A stretch of DNA of 64,000 nucleotides from Gnetum montanum (Eukaryota; Streptophyta; Gnetopsida; Gnetales; Gnetaceae), in NCBI GenBank assembly GCA_015680685.1, contig MNCI01016234.1:124373-188372 (forward strand), read 5' to 3'. Of the stretch, positions 35,090 through 45,379 are shown in pieces. The stretch's first letter is position 1, and every line of letters starts with the position of its first letter. The position numbers were made by a program, and so were the translations under genes. Below the pieces are notes generated by a model that was not told the origin of the DNA, ran no database searches, and was given only the letters and a program-made list of their open reading frames with translations.

Positions 35090-35400
35090 TCACTGGAACC
35101 ACCATCTATACATGTGAGGAAGCTTAGACCTCAGGATAAATTTCTTATATTCGCATCGGATGGCTTATGGGAGCAACTTTCAGATGATCAGGCAGTTGAC
35201 ATTGTGCACAATACTCCACGAACGGGTATCGCAAAAACGTTGGTTAGACCTGCTCTTGAACGTGTAGCAAGGAAGTGGGAAATGAGATATTCAGACGTTA
35301 GAAAGATTGAGAAAGGCATTCGACGACATTTCTATGATTTACTTGGACCATCATTCAAAATTATCTGGGAAGAATAACCGCGGTTTGAATTGCATTTCTG
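35090..35400 (+). pseudogene. Clade-D PP2C protein phosphatase, last-exon remnant
   Basis: In the intact family this is a Mg/Mn-dependent Ser/Thr phosphatase; plant clade-D members act on plasma-membrane H+-ATPase regulation. The sequence reads [27 protein letters not shown] (the conserved DGLWE motif with a metal-binding Asp), [15 protein letters not shown] and REMRYSDL-like [18 protein letters not shown]. The next residues should be DDITVVVIFLD. Here about 33 bases intervene and the ITAV residues appear in another frame with a stop (near 35375). Upstream exons are not in the window, because the sequence left of the N at 35086 is the inverted repeat. A broken gene end or a fragment. Confidence 0.75.
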
Positions 35401-36490
35401 TTCCTATGGAAATTTATTCCTCAGAGCTGAGGGTGGAAGGAAACATTTTGAAATTGCCTGCGGAGAAGCTGGATATGATGGCTTCCTTTCTTCGAATATT
35501 TTTGCCAAAATTTTTGAAACCCTCTCTATAACCTTGTTCAATGCAATAACAGTTACAGGGAAATGCAAATCCACTGCCTGCAAACCCTTAAAACCATTGC
35601 TGATGGGCCTACACTGAAGATCATTTTACTACTGCTGCCGCTACCGCAACTGCCGTGAGCTCCGCTGTGGGAGACGTGTTGGCCTCTGTTGGTGCAGCCT
35701 GCGCGTTGTCTAGAGTGTTGGGCATTGCTCCATGAGCGACAGCATGAGTGCCTGTGGGCGCAACAGAAATAGAAGGGCAAGGCTGTGTGTCAGCGAAGGG
35801 CGGAAGACGGCGAATGAACAGCGGCTGTAGGCGGTAGGAGCAGCAAAAATGGACAGCGATGCCAAAATCGAATGAACAACGGACGTAGAAGATGCAGAGC
35901 TGTGACACCAATCATGATGCAGACTCAGCTTCAAGCTCCGACACTGAAGGACTCTAACGGCCTTGTGGACATTACTATTTCTAAGCTTCATGTCGTTATC
36001 CCTTTTGCCGATTATCGGGCTTCTTTTCCAAAATTTTGATGAACAATTTCTGAGTATTGGGCCATCCAAGAAGTTGCAACTGCCTCTGTCACAGCCACTA
36101 AATAACCCTGATGATGATCCGAATTTCAAGTTGTTAACAGCAGCAATTCCAAAGAAGATAAAGGCTTATTGGTAAAGGCACGTATATTAGCGGTTCGGGC
36201 ACTTACATTTTATGAGGAATCATATGTTTTAGAGTACTTGCCAGGAATTCATGAGAATTTAATTAATTTGCTTCTGTCTGAAGAGCAAGTTGAAGTACAT
36301 TAGATTATAGTTGAATTGATGTGAAAATTCATGGAGTATGAGAATAAGATACATCAGAGATTTAGGAAAACTGGGAGACCTAAGGTGACCAAGGTGGAGA
36401 AATTAATGTATTCATTGCCTAAAATTCTTTCATTAAAATTCTATGTATTCTATTGCGCTGGGGTGCTATGGATGTAGAAGCTTATTTAGA
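35400..36490 (+). pseudogene. Unidentified gene-like fragment
   Basis: GC content and codon use are higher than around it, especially 35620-36130. Frames read LLTAAIPKKIKAYW (36130) then KARILAVRALTFYEESYVLEYLPGIHENL (split by stops, 36175-36300) and GRPKVTKVEKLMYSLPKIL (36380). These look helical and once coding but match nothing I recognise. The minus strand is open for 139 codons at 35710-36129, with composition suggesting a shadow. Confidence 0.3.
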
Positions 36491-36689
36491 GGTATCACAT
36501 CAAATATTGTAGCATCTTTGGAAAGTGGCTTCTAGCAATTCCAAAAGAGACAATAGAGCTAGTCATAAACAAAAGGCTCCAAGAGGAATACAAAATAGCA
36601 AAGGTGGAATTGAACTAGAAAAAGCAAAGAGGATATATATGCATAAGTTGCAAGTATAGCTTGTATTTATATGTATCTTATTGATTGTA

Positions 36690-37240
36690 TTTTAATTTTC
36701 TATATTGTAACCACCAAGGCCACTTGTCAACTAAATGGGCTACTTCTCAACCACCAAGGACACTTGTCATCTACAATGGTCACTTGTCAACTAAACGGGA
36801 CACGTGTCAATTGCAACTTATTTCTCTCCATGAAGACACTTGGAAACTACATGAAGACACTTGGCAACTACATGGGACACTTGTCCACCATAATATTTTT
36901 ATTTCTTTGGTGGTTGAAACCACCCAATATTGTTGTAACATACCTAACTTGTTGGGCAAGTAACCTCCTAACTTGTTGGGTAAGAAATCTCCTAATTGGT
37001 TGGCCAAGTTACTTGCGAGAGAAGTTAGGTGAGATATTTTTAAATATGTAACTTCCATACCTACCTTAGAACCCTATAAAAAGGCTTCAAGGGGAAGGGA
37101 GGATCATCACATTATATCATAACATTGGGTCTCACACATCACACTTGGGATCAAAGAAGATTTGTAAGGAAGATTGCTTGTAAGATGGCCTGCTAGAATA
37201 AAGATTTCAGCCTCTTTGTCATGGTCCTGTGAGTTATGCA
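36690..37240 (+). repeat. LTR-like promoter region with short tandem units
   Basis: Seven copies of an about 20-base unit built on ACACTTGtCAACTA lie at 36719-36895. Three copies of an about 26-base unit built on CCTAACTTGTTGGGCAAG follow (36948-37010). TATAAAAA is at 37075-37082, and AATAAAG lies near 37197. The layout resembles U3-R of a plant LTR, but no partner copy is present. Confidence 0.4.
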
Positions 37241-38456
37241 TTTCATTTTTTGTTTTGTTTAAATTGTTTAGCTAGTGGTTTAGATAGTATCATCCTTGGC
37301 AAGTAATTTTGGGATTTTTAGATTGCTCTTATTGTTCTTGTTGCCCAATAGGAATTTCTGTTAAAATTTTGCCATAGAAGCGCTTGTGTTCAAAAAGCCT
37401 TGAGAGCATTTTAGTAGTAAATTTCGTTATTGTGCAACGTTTGGGAACTGCTATTGGATTGTTGGAAGAGAGCCTCTGTTTGTAGTCACGCCGTGGAACA
37501 ATTTGGTAGTCGAGAGGGTTCAGAAAATCTTTGGTATTTTGATGGGACCAGAATAGCTTCTTTTTATCTTTAGAGTGATTTTCCGTGTTATTTCAATCAG
37601 AAATTGTCAAGTCTTTTAAAGGTTCTGTTTAAATGCAATCGTTGACATCTACTGTCTAGCCAAAATGGAGTCTCGTACATGGTAGTTTACGCAGCAATTT
37701 TTGGTAGTACAGTAGGATTGTCTTGAAGATATTGCTTGTTTGAGTCTTGGAAGTTTGAACAATTCATAGATATTGAATTTGGAATAGCTTTATTGCGAAG
37801 TGTTTACTCGTGTCATTTTACCTTGTTTAAATATTTGAGGTCCACACAAATCTGCTTTCTTTTCTTTCTGTCTATTTCCTTTGAATCTTGCTCTATTTCT
37901 AGTTTTCTTGTGGAACTATATATCTCTCTCTGGGGAAAATTAGGAGTAGATTTGCGGAGTTGTGCTCAAATGTTTATGCAAAATTTTACTTGTTACAAGC
38001 AGGTATTATAGGGACCGCATAGACTAGGTAGTTTGAACAAAATAGGAAACTCTCAATAACTCACAGTACTTGATAAAGTTGGCTGAATCTCTTAAAGTAA
38101 GTCATTTGTATTTCACACACACGCAATCGTTACATTGCACACAACCGCACGCCGCAACAGCACACACACATACTCACATTAACTACTGAGGTTATTTAGA
38201 GGTATCTGGGCCTTGGTGTTGCCAGAGACCAGCAGGCACCTAAATCTTGTTCGAGGACACTCGTTGGCGGTCGCGTCCCAAACGGTCGCCAACACATACT
38301 ATATGGTAGGTGCAATGTTACACACAACTTATGAATTGTTCATCAATAATGTTTTGTGATCTCAATGTGTTTTATCCTCTAATGAAAAATTACATTTTTA
38401 ATTATCATAATATTTAATTTTTGATTTCAAAATTTCTTCTTTTAAATATGCTAATA
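37240..38456. other. No gene seen; probable U5/untranslated sequence
   Basis: T-rich, with no domain. A short 91-codon frame (37736-38011) is rich in Phe/Ser/Leu and unlike known proteins. 38100-38300 is GC-richer, with CA repeats, and could be the 3' end of the copia element read on the minus strand. Confidence 0.4.
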
Positions 38457-38726
38457 TTGATTTAGCCATTTCAATCTTATCACTAGATGAGCAACTACTC
38501 TATGCTTTGATTCTATTGATAACAATGAAATTGTTTACTATTTAAAATCCACCATGAAATTGCATTTTCTATATACGTGATAAGAGAGCCCATAGTTTAA
38601 CATCTTGTAGTAGTGTCTCCTCTATAATCAACATCATTATATCCTTACAAATGATGCTATGAAGGATAATTATAAATAAGACCTTATTCCATAGTTCCTT
38701 TGACATACTTAAGAATTTCAAGGATC
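38457..38726 (-). pseudogene. pol: Copia RNase H remnant, left of the nested insertion
   Basis: Minus strand reads EILKYVKGTME, then YNDVDYRGDTTTR and SLITYIENAISWWILNSKQ. This is the Ty1/copia RNase H pattern LKYVKGT...DSDYAGD...RRSTSGYVF...ISWxSKKQ. Several stops occur. The sequence immediately upstream on the minus strand continues at 44526, across the inserted element. Confidence 0.7.
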
Positions 38727-38731
38727 ATTAT
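38727..38731. repeat. Target-site duplication ATTAT (left)
   Basis: Matches 44521-44525 exactly and abuts the LTR start at 38732. Five bases is usual for Ty3/gypsy and copia integrases. Confidence 0.85.
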
Positions 38732-39565
38732 TGACGAGTGGCGAGGTACCCCTACACTCAACCATATGAATACGAGCATTTCACTCACAATCTGGTTGAA
38801 CTTCACAAATGGGCTAGTTGTGGTATCTAGATAGTTACTCATTGATCTTAGTCCTTTGTCTTCCCACCTGGACTAGTATATGCTTGGTGACATATGGTTT
38901 AGTCCAGAGTGGGGTGTATGATGTGGTTTCTAACCTAGTGCTACTCCTAGAGGTAATGGGAGATAGCTTTAATTAAGCTAGGAGGAAAACGGAGAGAGAA
39001 TCTAAGCTAGATTAAGTGTAATGGGCATATGTTCCTTAATCATCTATACACATCTTGGACCTTGTGCATGACTACTACTAGGATTATCAAGCATAGATCC
39101 TAGGTATGCTACTAGGTTACCAAGTAGTCACACTTAAATGCTCATGATTAAGTTTTACTTATTCTACATTTAATAGGAGTTGAGGATAGAGAATTAATTA
39201 AGAAAGAAATTAAATAATTAAACTAAGTGAATGTTGCAATGGTGAAGTAATCTTGATCTTTATTTCTAGTCATGTGCATGTCCAAGTATGTCACACTTAA
39301 ATAAAGGTGTCGTACAATTACAATCATCACACTACGGGCATGCACTCGGAGAGAGGGTTGAGAGGAAAAAATGACAAAAGGACTCTACTCTAACACTAAA
39401 CTAACCTCTTGACTACTTGCACTTACATGTGTATTTATAGGCTTGCATAGAAGTCACAATATCATGTGTCCAATATCGCCAGCTAGGCCATGATATCATG
39501 TACCCAATATCGCATACACGATATCATAGGTGCAATACCAGAGCCTAATGAATCACAATTCATCA
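38732..39565 (-). repeat. 3' LTR of the gag-only element (834 bp)
   Basis: Minus strand runs TGATGAATTGTG...CTCGTCA. It differs from the 5' LTR (819 bp) by scattered substitutions and small indels. It contains TATAAATA (39432-39439, minus) and a U3 cluster of GATATC/GATATTG words (39455-39530). Confidence 0.85.
39432..39439 (-). promoter_or_regulatory. LTR TATA box
   Basis: TATAAATA on the minus strand. The 5' LTR copy that would drive the element has TATCAATA at 44402-44409, so its core promoter is damaged. Confidence 0.55.
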
Positions 39566-39579
39566 TACCCCCACAATTG
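39566..39579 (-). promoter_or_regulatory. Polypurine tract
   Basis: Minus strand CAATTGTGGGGGTA directly before the 3' LTR, as GTGGGGGTA at 1620-1628 and ATGGGGGTA before 12473. Confidence 0.75.
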
Positions 39580-39746
39580 AATGAAAATTCATCCTTGAGT
39601 CAAAAAAAATGATAACAAGCCTCATTGATTACATAGTGGATAGGTATGGGATTATTGGCTGATTGATAATTCATTCTTGTCGCAATGGAGAATTGAATAC
39701 AACAAAATTGGGACACAAACATAAAAATTACAAAATTTTGTGGAAC

Positions 39747-40183
39747 TCATGTGGTTCCAAGTGGTGGTGGCTCCTCCATAGGATGCTTCCCCTTGTCTTG
39801 TCCTCCAAATTTTGGAATTTGATGGCTCTGCAATAATTCCTGGAGCTTCTCCTCTTTAGTTTGGGGGTCTTGTGCCATCCATGCTAATGCTCCAATGTTT
39901 GATGAATTCAACATCTCCCATGAACATGGTAGTTGTGGGAATATTTGATTTACTTTAACATACCAAGCCACAAACAACTATCATTCCTCCTCATAGGCTC
40001 GAGCCCTAACCTCTCCACCTTTTGCTTGGCTAGATTTTGTAGTGATAGGAGGTCCTGATGGATGTTGAAGAATTGTGCCTCCTGCTTTGCATGTTCTACA
40101 TGAGGTCCTTGGCCTCTACCTCCCCCTGGGAGTTCATTTGCACCTTGAGAAGGTCCTCCTTGTTGTCCTCTTTTAGGGGCCAT
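39747..40183 (-). pseudogene. 3' reading frame of the gag-only element, one frameshift
   Basis: It starts at the ATG (40183) immediately after a candidate splice acceptor. Residues 1-70 are Gly/Gln/Pro-rich, then helical (KQEAQFFNIHQDLLSLQNL), with a shift near 39960. The second part carries LNSSNIGALAWMAQDPQTKEE and a Pro-rich end. No membrane segment, signal peptide or known domain is seen. A homologous but far more decayed frame is at 861-1470. It takes the position of env in classical Athila elements but does not look like an envelope protein. Confidence 0.5.
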
Positions 40184-40213
40184 CTATACTCACAAAAAGA
40201 TCAATTGTTAGTA
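40184..40213 (-). promoter_or_regulatory. Candidate branch point and 3' splice acceptor
   Basis: Minus strand has TACTAAC (40213-40207), a T-rich stretch and GTATAG ending at 40184, with ATG following at once. The same arrangement occurs at 832-860. Confidence 0.5.
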
Positions 40214-40283
40214 CAGTTATTGAAAGAAGTTCAATTATTTCATACCTTACCCATTACCTTTAATAAATGTTGAATTCTTTGCT

Positions 40284-41740
40284 TAGTGTGATTTTAGAGT
40301 TAGAAATTCTTTCAATGGAAGTTTCCCTAAAAGTTTAATGTTGAATTTGATTGGTTTAGATGACACATAAAAGAACATGTAATGGTTTTGAGGAACATTT
40401 GATAAAATGATGGCAAGGGAAAGAATAGATTTGACAATGAAGTACTCAGAGGGTATAAAATTATGTGGTGGTATGCAACAAATACAAATTACAAAAGTCA
40501 CGCAAGTGGGTCCTCCCCAAAGTAGGTTCCAACCTATAATGCCCTTACGTAACCACACATTAAAATGTCTGTAGACACTAGAAGGGTTAAATGTAATCCA
40601 CACTAGTTCCACAAAACACACACATGTAGATACCACCGTGATGAGGTATGAATTCAATGCTACACAAGACACGAGTCATAAATACATGAACAAGAAGATA
40701 GGATGAATCGTAGATAGGGATTACAAAGATTGGGGCATGAGGTAACTGACCCAGGGCACAATGAATCTTGAGTGTAGACATGACTAATATGTCATTAGCC
40801 TGTCGTTCCAAAATCAAGACCAAGTCCATTCCTTCGATCAATGACATTGCATTGTTTCATCTAATGATGAACAACCATAAGAGCATCATGAAAGCAAGGC
40901 ATATGATCACTTGGAATTTTATGCAAGGGAGGAATGGTTTGGAATTTCTTTGTAGTATACTTTTTTCTCGGTTGCTTTGACATACTCTTTTTTTTTGTTT
41001 TTTATGCGTAATCTAGAGAAGCCTCCTACCTTTAGGCATGGGTGCATGTCTTTCTAGTGGGACCCCCTATAATAGCATTGGGTTTCGTTATTGAGTATCT
41101 TTTTATTACTCTTACTTCCATCTTCTGTTAGATCTAGAAAGATCTTAGTACAACCACGTTGCATGATAACTTCTTCAATGTCACCAAAGAGAATCCACAA
41201 GTCCCCTTAATGCCACACCCTGGCCATTCCTTGCTTAGTCCATCCTTCTTTTCTTTTGGAGGAATGAGCACAAAATTACTTTAAGTTTTAATATGTCAAT
41301 AATATCACTGTTCCCAGAGTAGAACCTCTTATTATCAGAATGGGTGGATGGATGTTATGGGCTCGTTGTTCAAATAATTAGTCACCTGAGACTTTATAGC
41401 ATAGAACAACACCTCAACCAATGTGTCACATTAGTGCTTTATTCATAGATGAGATTACTCATAAAAAACAAAAAACAAAAAGATGAAACAATAATTTGAA
41501 AGATGAAAAACTAGGAAACAAAAAAACTATAAAATTAAAGAAAAGGAAAAATATTTATTAATCCTACTTGTTAGAATGGAGGATACCCCCCATAACTAAA
41601 TGGTTGAGCATGGCTAGGATTAATAAGTGAAAGGTTGGTATCCTTGCATGTTGGAAATATTGAGACCTGGTCATACTTACCCCATTGGGGTTCACGCACT
41701 TGATTAGAGTTGACATAGTGGGGCAAGTTATAAGATGTGG
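40284..41740 (-). other. Non-coding internal region of the gag-only element
   Basis: About 1.45 kb where pol would be. No RT, RNase H or integrase motif is found in any frame. 40480-40563 is conserved with 1-85. The short frames here have no recognised content. Confidence 0.55.
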
Positions 41741-43400
41741 TTAATTTATAAGGAGTTGATCCACTATGCTACTTGTGATCGTAAGATGGTATGCAGGAAT
41801 CAACATGTATCCCCATGTGGCTATATTCATTGGGCCACATGGTTGTTCGAGTATTAAGTGGTGGCTTTGATAAGGTAACATGAGGCATTGGGTTTGAAGA
41901 GGAAGATGCACCACAGTGTTGGACTTGTGCTGAGTTGGAGGATGTAGTGGTTTTGGAATAGAGGTGTCCCTTTCGATGGTCATGTCTAAGAAGGGGCATC
42001 TTTGGTGTGATGGGTTTCCACTGCTATTGTTAGTAGTAGCACAAGTAACATTTGTGGATTGATGTTGCGGTGCAAACCCTTCAAGTATAAATGGTGGAGA
42101 TGTAGAAGGAGCTGAAGGATGAGAATATTGTTGTTGAGGAAAAGTGTAAGGTACATGAGGTGGCAACCTTGTCGAAGAGGATATGTGTTGATAGTATTGA
42201 CGAGAATAGTAATAATGTGGCGAGATAGAGGATGTTGACCTAGTTGGGAAAACAGGATGTTGGACTTGATAAGTATTTGGGTTTAGATGGTATAAAGGGT
42301 GTAACTAGTTTGGGGGTGGCATCTCCCACAACTAGGACTGTTGCCACTATGATCAAACATAGTATTTATGTATGAACTCTGGATGTAACACTCTTTCCCA
42401 ATTCTCCTATAAATGTGACAAGATTGGGCATTGTCCCTTGCGGTGATCGTACAAGCAAATGTTACATTGATATGTATGATTGACAATTAAGTTCTTATTC
42501 TCTTCTACCATTCTTTCTAATTGTCTAAAGGTTTTTTGTTCTATTTCTTGGCTCGTCATAATTCTATCTCCAATAATGTTAACATATTCTCCACATTTTT
42601 TATGTATCCATTCCATCATCTTATTAATATTTTCCTCCACTTCATCTAGTAATTGTTACATTGGCAAAGGTAGAAACGGTTGCACTTCCTCAAGATGAGT
42701 TGATTTGTTCTATGCATGATTATGGACCCTTGTTAGATTGAGATTTTGTTCTCATTGAGATTTCTCAACATTTCCCCATTTAGCCATTTCTCCTTCTTCT
42801 TTTTCTACCCGCTTAATAAGCTCTTGGAGTTGGTGGGTTTGTAGCTTATATAGTTGACCTCGGGCATACATTCCTAGGATCTCCCTTGTTTCATTAAAGA
42901 GCCCATCTGTGATATGGTATATCAGCCTTTCCTTAGAGAACCCATGGCCTAGGCAATTGTTTAACAATGCATAATATCTTTCTAAGGCCATGTCCAAGGG
43001 TTCATGTTATGCCTGTTTCCACTCTTGGATTTTTCTCCTCAAGGCTGACACTCTTGCATAAGTTTGATATTTTTCATTGAAGAGTTCTACCATTATTGGC
43101 CAACGTTGAATTGATTTTGGTTTTAAGAACCTATATCATACTTTTGCTTGGCCAATGAGTGTCATAGGAAAGAGCTTAAGTTTTCTCCATCCATTATTAA
43201 TGTTGTTCCATGCATAGGCATTGTAGAAGGCTCACAAATGTTGTTGTGGATCTAATTCATAGCCTCCTAAGAACTTGGGAAAGTTGTTTAAGTCAAGACT
43301 AGGTAGACGACTTTCCTTGCGATGCCTGCAGGATATTTAAACAACCTATTGTATATGCATTAGGCTCTTAGTGGCCAGTAGGGGTTCATCGTCACTAGGT
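41741..43400 (-). pseudogene. gag: Athila-type gag of the gag-only element
   Basis: Capsid core at about 43310-42990: LNNFPKFLGGYELDPQQHL, WRKLKLFPMTLIGQAKV, FNEKYQTYARVSALRRKI and then ALERYYALLNNCLGHGFSKE (42990-42930). The helix HQLQELIKRVEKEE follows, then CNICLYDHRKGQCPILSHL (42430), the short CxxCxxxHxxxxC motif. The tail is Pro/Gln/Ser-rich (42166-41741). A few stops (such as near 43240, 43165 and 43010) and shifts break it, but it is much better kept than the gag at 24700-26700. Confidence 0.75.
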
Positions 43401-43682
43401 AGGTTATGCATTTGTGAGTTGGGGAAATGTTGTCTCTATTTATGTTCATAGGAGATCCTTACATTAGATTCAGTACTCCAAACTTCATCTTCATCCTCAT
43501 ATAGTTTGTTGGTTCTCCAATGAATTGCGCTACTAATTGTTACATTATCATAGTCTTGTGAGAGACACATGGTTGTAAATTTGCATGTGACTTGTTTCAA
43601 TTACTTCTTTCTAAAAGATGTATTGTTAATACTTTGTTATAGAGATCTTGTATGATGTAACTAGTCTAAATAACTAGCACCG

Positions 43683-43700
43683 TCCCCGACAACGGTACCA
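43683..43700 (-). promoter_or_regulatory. Primer binding site, tRNA-Asp type
   Basis: Minus strand TGGTACCGTTGTCGGGGA matches TGGCGCCGTTGCCGGGGA at 15 of 18 positions, one base from the LTR end. It is the clearest PBS in the window. Confidence 0.8.
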
Positions 43701-43701
43701 G

Positions 43702-44520
43702 TGATGAGTGATGAGGTACCCCTATACTCAACCATATGAATACGAGCATTTCACGCACGATCTAGTTGAACTCCATAGAAGAGCTAGTTGTGGTATCTAG
43801 ATAGTTACTCATTGATTGTAGTCCATTGTCTTCCCACTTGGACTAGTATATGCTTTGTCACATATGGTTTAGACCAAAGTGGGGTGTATGATGTGGTTTC
43901 TAACCTAGTGCTACTCCTAGAGGCAATGGGAGATAACTTTAATTAAGCTAGGAGGAAAAGGGAGAGAGAATCTAAGCTATCCTAAGTGCAATGGGCATCT
44001 ATTCCTTAATCATTCATACACATCTTGGACCTCATGCATGACTACTACTACGATTACCAAGCACAGATCCTAGGTACGCTACTAGGTTACCAAGTAGTCA
44101 CACTTAAATGCTCATGATTAAGTCATACTCATTCCATGTTTAATAGGAGTTGAGGGTAGAGAATTAATTAAGAAAGAAATTAAATAATTAAACTAAGTGA
44201 ATGCGACAATAATGAAGTAATCTCGATCATTATTTCTAGTGATGTGCATGTCCAAGTATGTCACACTTGAATAAAGGTGTTGTACAATTACAGTCATCAC
44301 ACTGTGGGCATGCACTAGGAGAGAGGGTTGAGAGGAAAAAATGACAAAAAGACTCTACTCTAACACTAAACTGACCTCTTAACTACTTGCACCTACATGT
44401 GTATTGATAGCTTGCATAGGAGTCATGATATCACGCATTTGATATCGTGAGCTAGGACACGATATCGCATACCCAATATCGCGAGTGCGATATCAGAGCC
44501 TAATGAATCATGATTCATCA
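43702..44520 (-). repeat. 5' LTR of the gag-only element (819 bp)
   Basis: Minus strand runs from TGATGAATCATG to ACTCATCA. It shows the GATATC/GATATTG cluster at 44425-44495 and is closely similar to 38732-39565. Confidence 0.85.
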
Positions 44521-44525
44521 ATTAT
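44521..44525. repeat. Target-site duplication ATTAT (right)
   Basis: Identical to 38727-38731. Confidence 0.85.
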
Positions 44526-44900
44526 CATCTAGTTCCAAGTTGGTTTCTAATTAAACCTTGATAAAATATTTAATACATATGCAATATATGATCTAATATT
44601 AGTTAGATAAATTAATTTACTAATCAACCATCAAAACTACATAGGATTTTTAAGAATTGCTAAATCATCCAACTTGGGGAAATTACCTAGATCCAAAGGA
44701 ATTGCTCATGGTTTGCAGTTCAACATACAATATTTTGTTAATAACTTAAATGTATACTTCTTTTGTGTAATTTGTATATGGTTGGATGACTCATTTATTT
44801 TGAAACTAAGAGAGTAATTGAGCATGCCTAGATTTGACATTTTAAATTTAGATTTTAGCTAATTCTTAACCTTAACTTTGCTAATGTTAGTTCCAAGACT
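44526..44900 (-). pseudogene. pol: Copia reverse transcriptase end, right of the nested insertion
   Basis: Minus strand reads KMSNLGMLNYSLSFKI-like residues (44830), a stretch comparable to QKKYAENLL, then MLNCKP (44715), LISKLIYLTNIRSYIAYVLN and LSRFN near 44560. This is the end of a Ty1/copia RT (GKLIYLT-TRPDISYAVNLLSRFM). Joined in order with 38726-38457 it gives the usual RT-to-RNase H transition. Stops and shifts throughout. Confidence 0.7.
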
Positions 44901-45370
44901 AGATACAAAAGGAGAAGGGTTAGCATCAAGTTGGTAACTAGCTATAAAATCACACCAAATCTCATGGATGAGTTCTTTTTCAAATTCTACAGGTGTTAGA
45001 GCATTTCCCAAAGATGGTGCATAATAGTAACAAGGCATGGTTTTTATGGAAAGTAGCTGAGAGCTTATTAGAATGTCCTCTAGAAATGACGTGCAACATC
45101 ACCTGGATGTTGTGAAATATAAACTAAGGATCTTGCATCACAGATGAATGTGGGTAAGGAAGTAAGTTTAGTATTAGAAATTATAGATGATAACTTGAAA
45201 CATTGACATTTTCAATACAAATACCTCTAAAATTTTTGACACCATGAAAAGATGAAGAATCAGTATTGCTTGCCTCTAACAAATAAGATAGAAAGAAGAG
45301 AAAGATAAAGATAAATATTTAAACAAGGTTTTCAAACTCTTAGAAAAAGAAAATCACTAAAATGGAGAGG
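44901..45370. other. No gene seen
   Basis: AT-rich sequence between the copia RT and the LINE. It may contain more decayed copia RT, but nothing can be read with confidence. Confidence 0.4.
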
Positions 45371-45379
45371 CAATCATCA

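Larger units (their letters stand above)
38732..44520 (-). mobile_element. Complete gag-only Athila-type element (non-autonomous), 5789 bp
   Basis: It has two LTRs (38732-39565 and 43702-44520), a tRNA-Asp-type PBS (43683-43700), a polypurine tract (39566-39579) and an exact 5-bp duplication. On the minus strand the 4.1-kb interior holds gag and a short 3' frame behind a candidate splice acceptor. No RT, RNase H or integrase sequence is present. It is inserted in a copia pol whose reading resumes on the other side. It must have been moved by proteins of a full element, perhaps a relative of 3566-13324. Confidence 0.85.

Noticed and set aside
35710-36129. 139-codon minus-strand frame
   Set aside because: No family resemblance, and Ser/Leu/Cys composition looks like the shadow of a GC-richer segment. 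The + strand carries the more protein-like pieces.
39747-40183. 3' frame as an env gene
   Set aside because: No signal peptide, transmembrane segment or cleavage site is visible, and the frame is short. Position alone is not enough.
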